DNA of 64,000 nt from the NCBI GenBank assembly GCA_031425155.1, contig JANPIV010000116.1, positions 45,001 to 109,000 on the forward strand. Reading direction: 5' to 3'. The DNA comes from M3007 sp031425155 (GTDB lineage: Bacteria; Bacteroidota; Bacteroidia; Chitinophagales; Saprospiraceae). Shown here one piece after another: positions 61,365 through 64,000 of the stretch. The notes under the pieces are model-generated. The model did not search any database. It had not been told where the DNA came from and saw only the letters and a program-made list of their open reading frames with translations. The position numbers and the translations under genes were made by a program. Position 1 is the first letter of the stretch. Every line of letters begins with the position of its first letter.

Positions 61365-61615
61365 ACTAAAAAATTAAAAATGGTATTGATTGGTTAGACG
61401 AACCCGTTTCAGCGGGAACACCAAAGGCAAAACCAGGGATTGAAAGTGAAAATCAGTAGGGAGCAGGCATTTCTTCCACACTTTTGCTACTACGGAGAGC
61501 CGCTTTTGTAACCGCTTTGGAAGAACTATTTAACAATGCCAGACGCAAAAATCATTCGTTGACATAGTTATGTTCTTGTTAAAAGACAGTCTAAATTCGT
61601 AGATATAACCCGTTT

Positions 61616-62383
61616 ATGACAATTCACCCCCATTTCAGGGCCATTTTCCATTTGCTTTGGATCAGCGTCTGTGCCTGGGCATTGTTGTTGCAAACCCGAC
61701 TAATGTTTCACCTGCCCACTACGCCGGACTGGCTGGACGGGTTTGTGTTTGGCAGCACGGTGTTTGGTTATCACTTTTCGCATCGGCAGCGGGGTTACCG
61801 GATGGTCGCTTGGATGCTGGGCGGATTGGCCGGATTATGTTTTTTGGGGCTGGATCATATCACGCAACTATTAGCATTCGGGCCCACGTTGCTCTGGGCC
61901 GCCTATTATGGGCTGCAACGGCCAGGCCGACTTGGGCTGCGTCGCTCCCCGGTGGCCAAACCGATCGTAATTGCCTTGACCTGGGCCTGGGTGACGGTGT
62001 GGCTGCCGACGGAGCAATTGTTATGTCCGTTTTTTATCGCCCGCGCATTTTTTGTCTTTGCTTTGGCCCTGGCTTACGATCTGGCCGATCTGACCTACGA
62101 TCAGCAGCGTAATTTCAAAACTTTGGTCGGGCAGGTGGGCCAGGAACGGGCTTATTGGTTCATATATATTGCCTTGACTGTGGCTGCTTTATGCGTTGCT
62201 GTTGGTTTTTTTCAGCAAAATATTTCTTTCGCCGTGGCCATCGCTATTTGGGCCACTTACGGGCTGACGGTCGTGATGCTCCGGTGTATTTTGGAGAGTC
62301 AGGTGGCTATTGTCTGGCAAAAAGTCATGGTGGATGGGATGATGGTGCTGCAGGCACTGGCGGTGTGGCTGGCGGTGTGGTGA
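61616..62383 (+). CDS. UbiA-like prenyltransferase-family membrane protein (one active-site motif missing)
   Basis: A 255-residue protein with about seven to eight hydrophobic helices. The stretch FALALAYDLADLTYDQQRNFKTLVGQVG matches the second Asp-rich motif of UbiA prenyltransferases (D-x-x-D plus a following K/R-TL). The first motif (N-D-x-x-D-x-x-x-D) is not visible; the matching loop reads FGSTVFGYHFSHRQRG. The family moves prenyl chains onto quinone or other acceptors in the membrane. The missing motif suggests a diverged or inactive member. It stands alone, followed by a hairpin. Confidence 0.7.
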   Translation: MTIHPHFRAIFHLLWISVCAWALLLQTRLMFHLPTTPDWLDGFVFGSTVFGYHFSHRQRGYRMVAWMLGGLAGLCFLGLDHITQLLAFGPTLLWAAYYGLQRPGRLGLRRSPVAKPIVIALTWAWVTVWLPTEQLLCPFFIARAFFVFALALAYDLADLTYDQQRNFKTLVGQVGQERAYWFIYIALTVAALCVAVGFFQQNISFAVAIAIWATYGLTVVMLRCILESQVAIVWQKVMVDGMMVLQALAVWLAVW

Positions 62384-62385
62384 GG

Positions 62386-62414
62386 CTTTCGGAAAGTTTT
62401 TGACTTTCCGAAAG
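62386..62414 (+). terminator. Hairpin after the UbiA-like gene
   Basis: CTTTCGGAAAGT (62386-62397) pairs with ACTTTCCGAAAG (62403-62414), loop TTTTG. Short T-run in the loop only. Confidence 0.6.
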
Positions 62415-62471
62415 TTAGTACGCTGTAAATTAAGTTTTGGCGGGTTTTGCTCACCCCCTATGTAGCATGCA

Positions 62472-62595
62472 CCTCCCCCGGCCTGCGGCCACCCCCTCCG
62501 AAGGGGGATACGAAGCGTACTGTCGCCGCTGTCTTTCTTGGCCAGGCCTGCAGCCTGTCCCCCTTTGGAGGGGGTGGCCTTTAGGCCGGGGGAGG
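62472..62595. repeat. REPIN-like inverted pair of GC-rich repeats
   Basis: Left arm 62472-62507 (starts CCTCCCCCGGCCTGCGGCC) and right arm 62559-62595 (ends TTTAGGCCGGGGGAGG) are inverse complements except for about three changes and one indel, spacer 51 bp. Each arm itself holds a small hairpin (CCCCCTTTGGAGGGGG). The right half recurs at 53151-53231. Confidence 0.8.
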
Positions 62596-62724
62596 AGGGC
62601 GCAGCTTAGTAACCCGTACGCATCAATCAATGGCTTTCAAGGCAAACGGCAAGGAATACCCACCCCACCCATCAATAGAAGACCCAACCTTTCGATTTTT
62701 TCAAATTTTAAATTCAACCTGATC

Positions 62725-64000
62725 ATGAAACGGCGTTTACAAACTACGCATTTACTCGTCTGCTGCTGGCTGATCGCCGCGGTGGGCGCCTTCGCGCAAA
62801 CCCCGGTGGCGAACTACGACTTCTCGGGCAGCGCCAAAGACAAGTCGTCATTTGGCAACGATGCCTCGGTCAACGGCGCCACCCTCACCCAGGATCGTTT
62901 CGGCTTGCCGAACAACGCGTTCGCTTTTGATGGGACGCAAAGCGCCATTCGCGCCGGCAATGCCGCGCAACTCAACTCCCCGAACGCGACGATCAGTTTC
63001 TGGGTGAAACCAGACGCGTTCCCGGTGCAGGGCGAGGTCTATTTACTGTCCCACGGCGGCTACCAGGAACGCTGGAAGATATCCCTGCCCGGCCATGGCA
63101 AACCCGTGTTCACTACCCATTCCGGCGGTGCCTGCTGCAGCGATCTGGATTCGGGTACGCCGCTGACGCTCAACGCCTGGACCCATGTTGTCATGGTCCA
63201 CGACGGTACGCAGGACATTATTTATTTCAATGGCGTGCAGGTCAATGCGAAAAACGCGGCCGGTGCGCTGGACGCGACTACTTATCCGCTGGGCATCGGC
63301 TATGATCCGATCAATAACGATTATTCATTTGACGGATCGCTCGACGAAGTACAATTGTTCGACGTGGCGTTAAGTGCCGCTCAGGTTGCCGCGCTGTATG
63401 CCAACCAGAATACGGCGCCGGTGGTCGCACAGGGCAAGGTCGCGGACTATACGTTCAGCGGCGACGGTACGGACGAATCGACTTTCAGCAACCACGCCGA
63501 CGTATCGACGGCCAGCCTGACCACCGACCGCTTCGGCTATGGCAACAGCGCACTGGATGTGAACGACGCCTCTTCGGTGCGCGCATCGAACGGCTCGCAG
63601 CTCAATTCGCCTACCACGACCATCAGTTTCTGGGTGAAACCCGATGCTTTCCCCGTCTCCGGCGAGGCTTACCTGCTTTCGTTCGGCGGTTACCAGGAGC
63701 GTTTCAAGATCTCGCTGCCCGGCCACGGCAAGCCTGTTTTCACCACCCACTCCAACGGCACCTGCTGCAGTGATCTGGATTCCGGCACACCGCTGACGGT
63801 GGGTACCTGGACCCATGTGGTCATGGTGCACGACGGTATGAAGGACATTATTTACTTCAACGGGGTAAAAGTGAACGAAAAAGCGTCGGTGGGCGCGCTC
63901 GATCCGACCACCAAACCGCTGGGTATCGGTTACGATCCGATCGATAACAACAACCGGTTCGACGGCGCACTCGATGACATCGGCATTTACAACTACCCGC
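62725..64000 (+). CDS. Exported tandem LamG-domain protein (5' part only)
   Basis: The frame is open from the ATG at 62725 to the window end, 425 codons, and continues outside. A signal peptide is clear (MKRRLQTTHLLVCCWLIAAV, then GAFAQ). Two LamG/concanavalin-like domains follow, about 29-235 and 245-425. Both carry YDFSG/YTFSG, TISFWVKPDAFP, SLPGHGKPVFTTHS, CCSDLDSGTPLT, WTHVVMVHDG, DIIYFNGV and PLGIGYDPI. The two domains share most positions, showing a tandem duplication. Such domains bind carbohydrate or protein at the surface. The C-terminus, where a type IX sorting domain is expected, is outside the window. Codon use is richer in GCC, GGC and ACC than neighbours. Confidence 0.85.
   Translation, partial: MKRRLQTTHLLVCCWLIAAVGAFAQTPVANYDFSGSAKDKSSFGNDASVNGATLTQDRFGLPNNAFAFDGTQSAIRAGNAAQLNSPNATISFWVKPDAFPVQGEVYLLSHGGYQERWKISLPGHGKPVFTTHSGGACCSDLDSGTPLTLNAWTHVVMVHDGTQDIIYFNGVQVNAKNAAGALDATTYPLGIGYDPINNDYSFDGSLDEVQLFDVALSAAQVAALYANQNTAPVVAQGKVADYTFSGDGTDESTFSNHADVSTASLTTDRFGYGNSALDVNDASSVRASNGSQLNSPTTTISFWVKPDAFPVSGEAYLLSFGGYQERFKISLPGHGKPVFTTHSNGTCCSDLDSGTPLTVGTWTHVVMVHDGMKDIIYFNGVKVNEKASVGALDPTTKPLGIGYDPIDNNNRFDGALDDIGIYNYP

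Noticed and set aside
60336..61397. 353-codon open frame on the plus strand
   Set aside because: Antisense to the same gene over its zinc-binding region; no independent motif.

Overview
The window is chromosomal DNA of a Bacteroidota bacterium, most likely from the Saprospiria (Haliscomenobacter or Lewinella-like). Three things point there. A full-length type IX secretion protein SprA lies directly after ruvA. Several proteins are secreted by the type IX system, with both type A and type B C-terminal sorting domains and Cys-Asp-Thr-Leu repeats typical of Saprospiria surface proteins. Several start regions carry a TAnnTTTG promoter element instead of a classical -10 box. No tRNA, rRNA, CRISPR array, transposase or prophage was found. 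Both window ends cut a gene.

Layout. 1-6.5 kb: end of a 2OG-Fe(II) oxygenase, an FAD oxidoreductase, dnaE, a two-gene cassette of unknown function and ribosomal protein THX. 6.5-11.3 kb: lipid kinase, alpha/beta hydrolase, a tail-anchored unknown, a sodium:solute symporter and a 24-residue membrane peptide. 11.3-17.2 kb: secreted MORN-caspase protein, membrane-embedded AraC regulator and a TonB-type outer-membrane receptor. 17.2-22.5 kb: thrS, an S9 peptidase, a large nested palindrome and a small exported GldM-like protein. 22.6-31.2 kb: ruvA and sprA. 31.2-39.6 kb: a frameshifted retropepsin with its partner gene, a glycosyltransferase / membrane protein / degenerate dihydroorotase cluster, a DUF4197 lipoprotein, a saccharopine-dehydrogenase-like reductase and an inositol-phosphatase-family enzyme. 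39.6-48.1 kb: two very large type IX secreted proteins sharing a 51-residue repeat, then two methyltransferases. 48.1-56.3 kb: cystathionine synthase/lyase, a small unknown, glutaryl-CoA dehydrogenase, an OmpA-like protein, a Crp regulator and glgB. 56.3-64 kb: S41 protease, a metalloprotease-propeller-barrel fusion, a UbiA-like membrane protein and the start of a tandem LamG protein.

How the genes work together. sprA encodes the outer-membrane channel of the type IX system; the two repeat proteins are clear clients of that route. The exported peptidases, the TonB receptor, the OmpA protein and the barrel fusion make this a cell-envelope-rich stretch mixed with housekeeping genes.

The most unusual layer is between the genes. 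At least six families of short palindromic or tandem repeats fill the gaps: 18-bp ATTGACCACATT tandems ending 10-11 bp before two start codons, REPIN-like inverted pairs, two elements with the same terminal inverted repeat but different palindromic cores, and a roughly 190-bp palindrome-within-palindrome. I see no clear new multi-gene defence or biosynthetic system. The best leads are the repeats, the paired repeat proteins, the catalytically stripped dihydroorotase and the unusual protease fusions.
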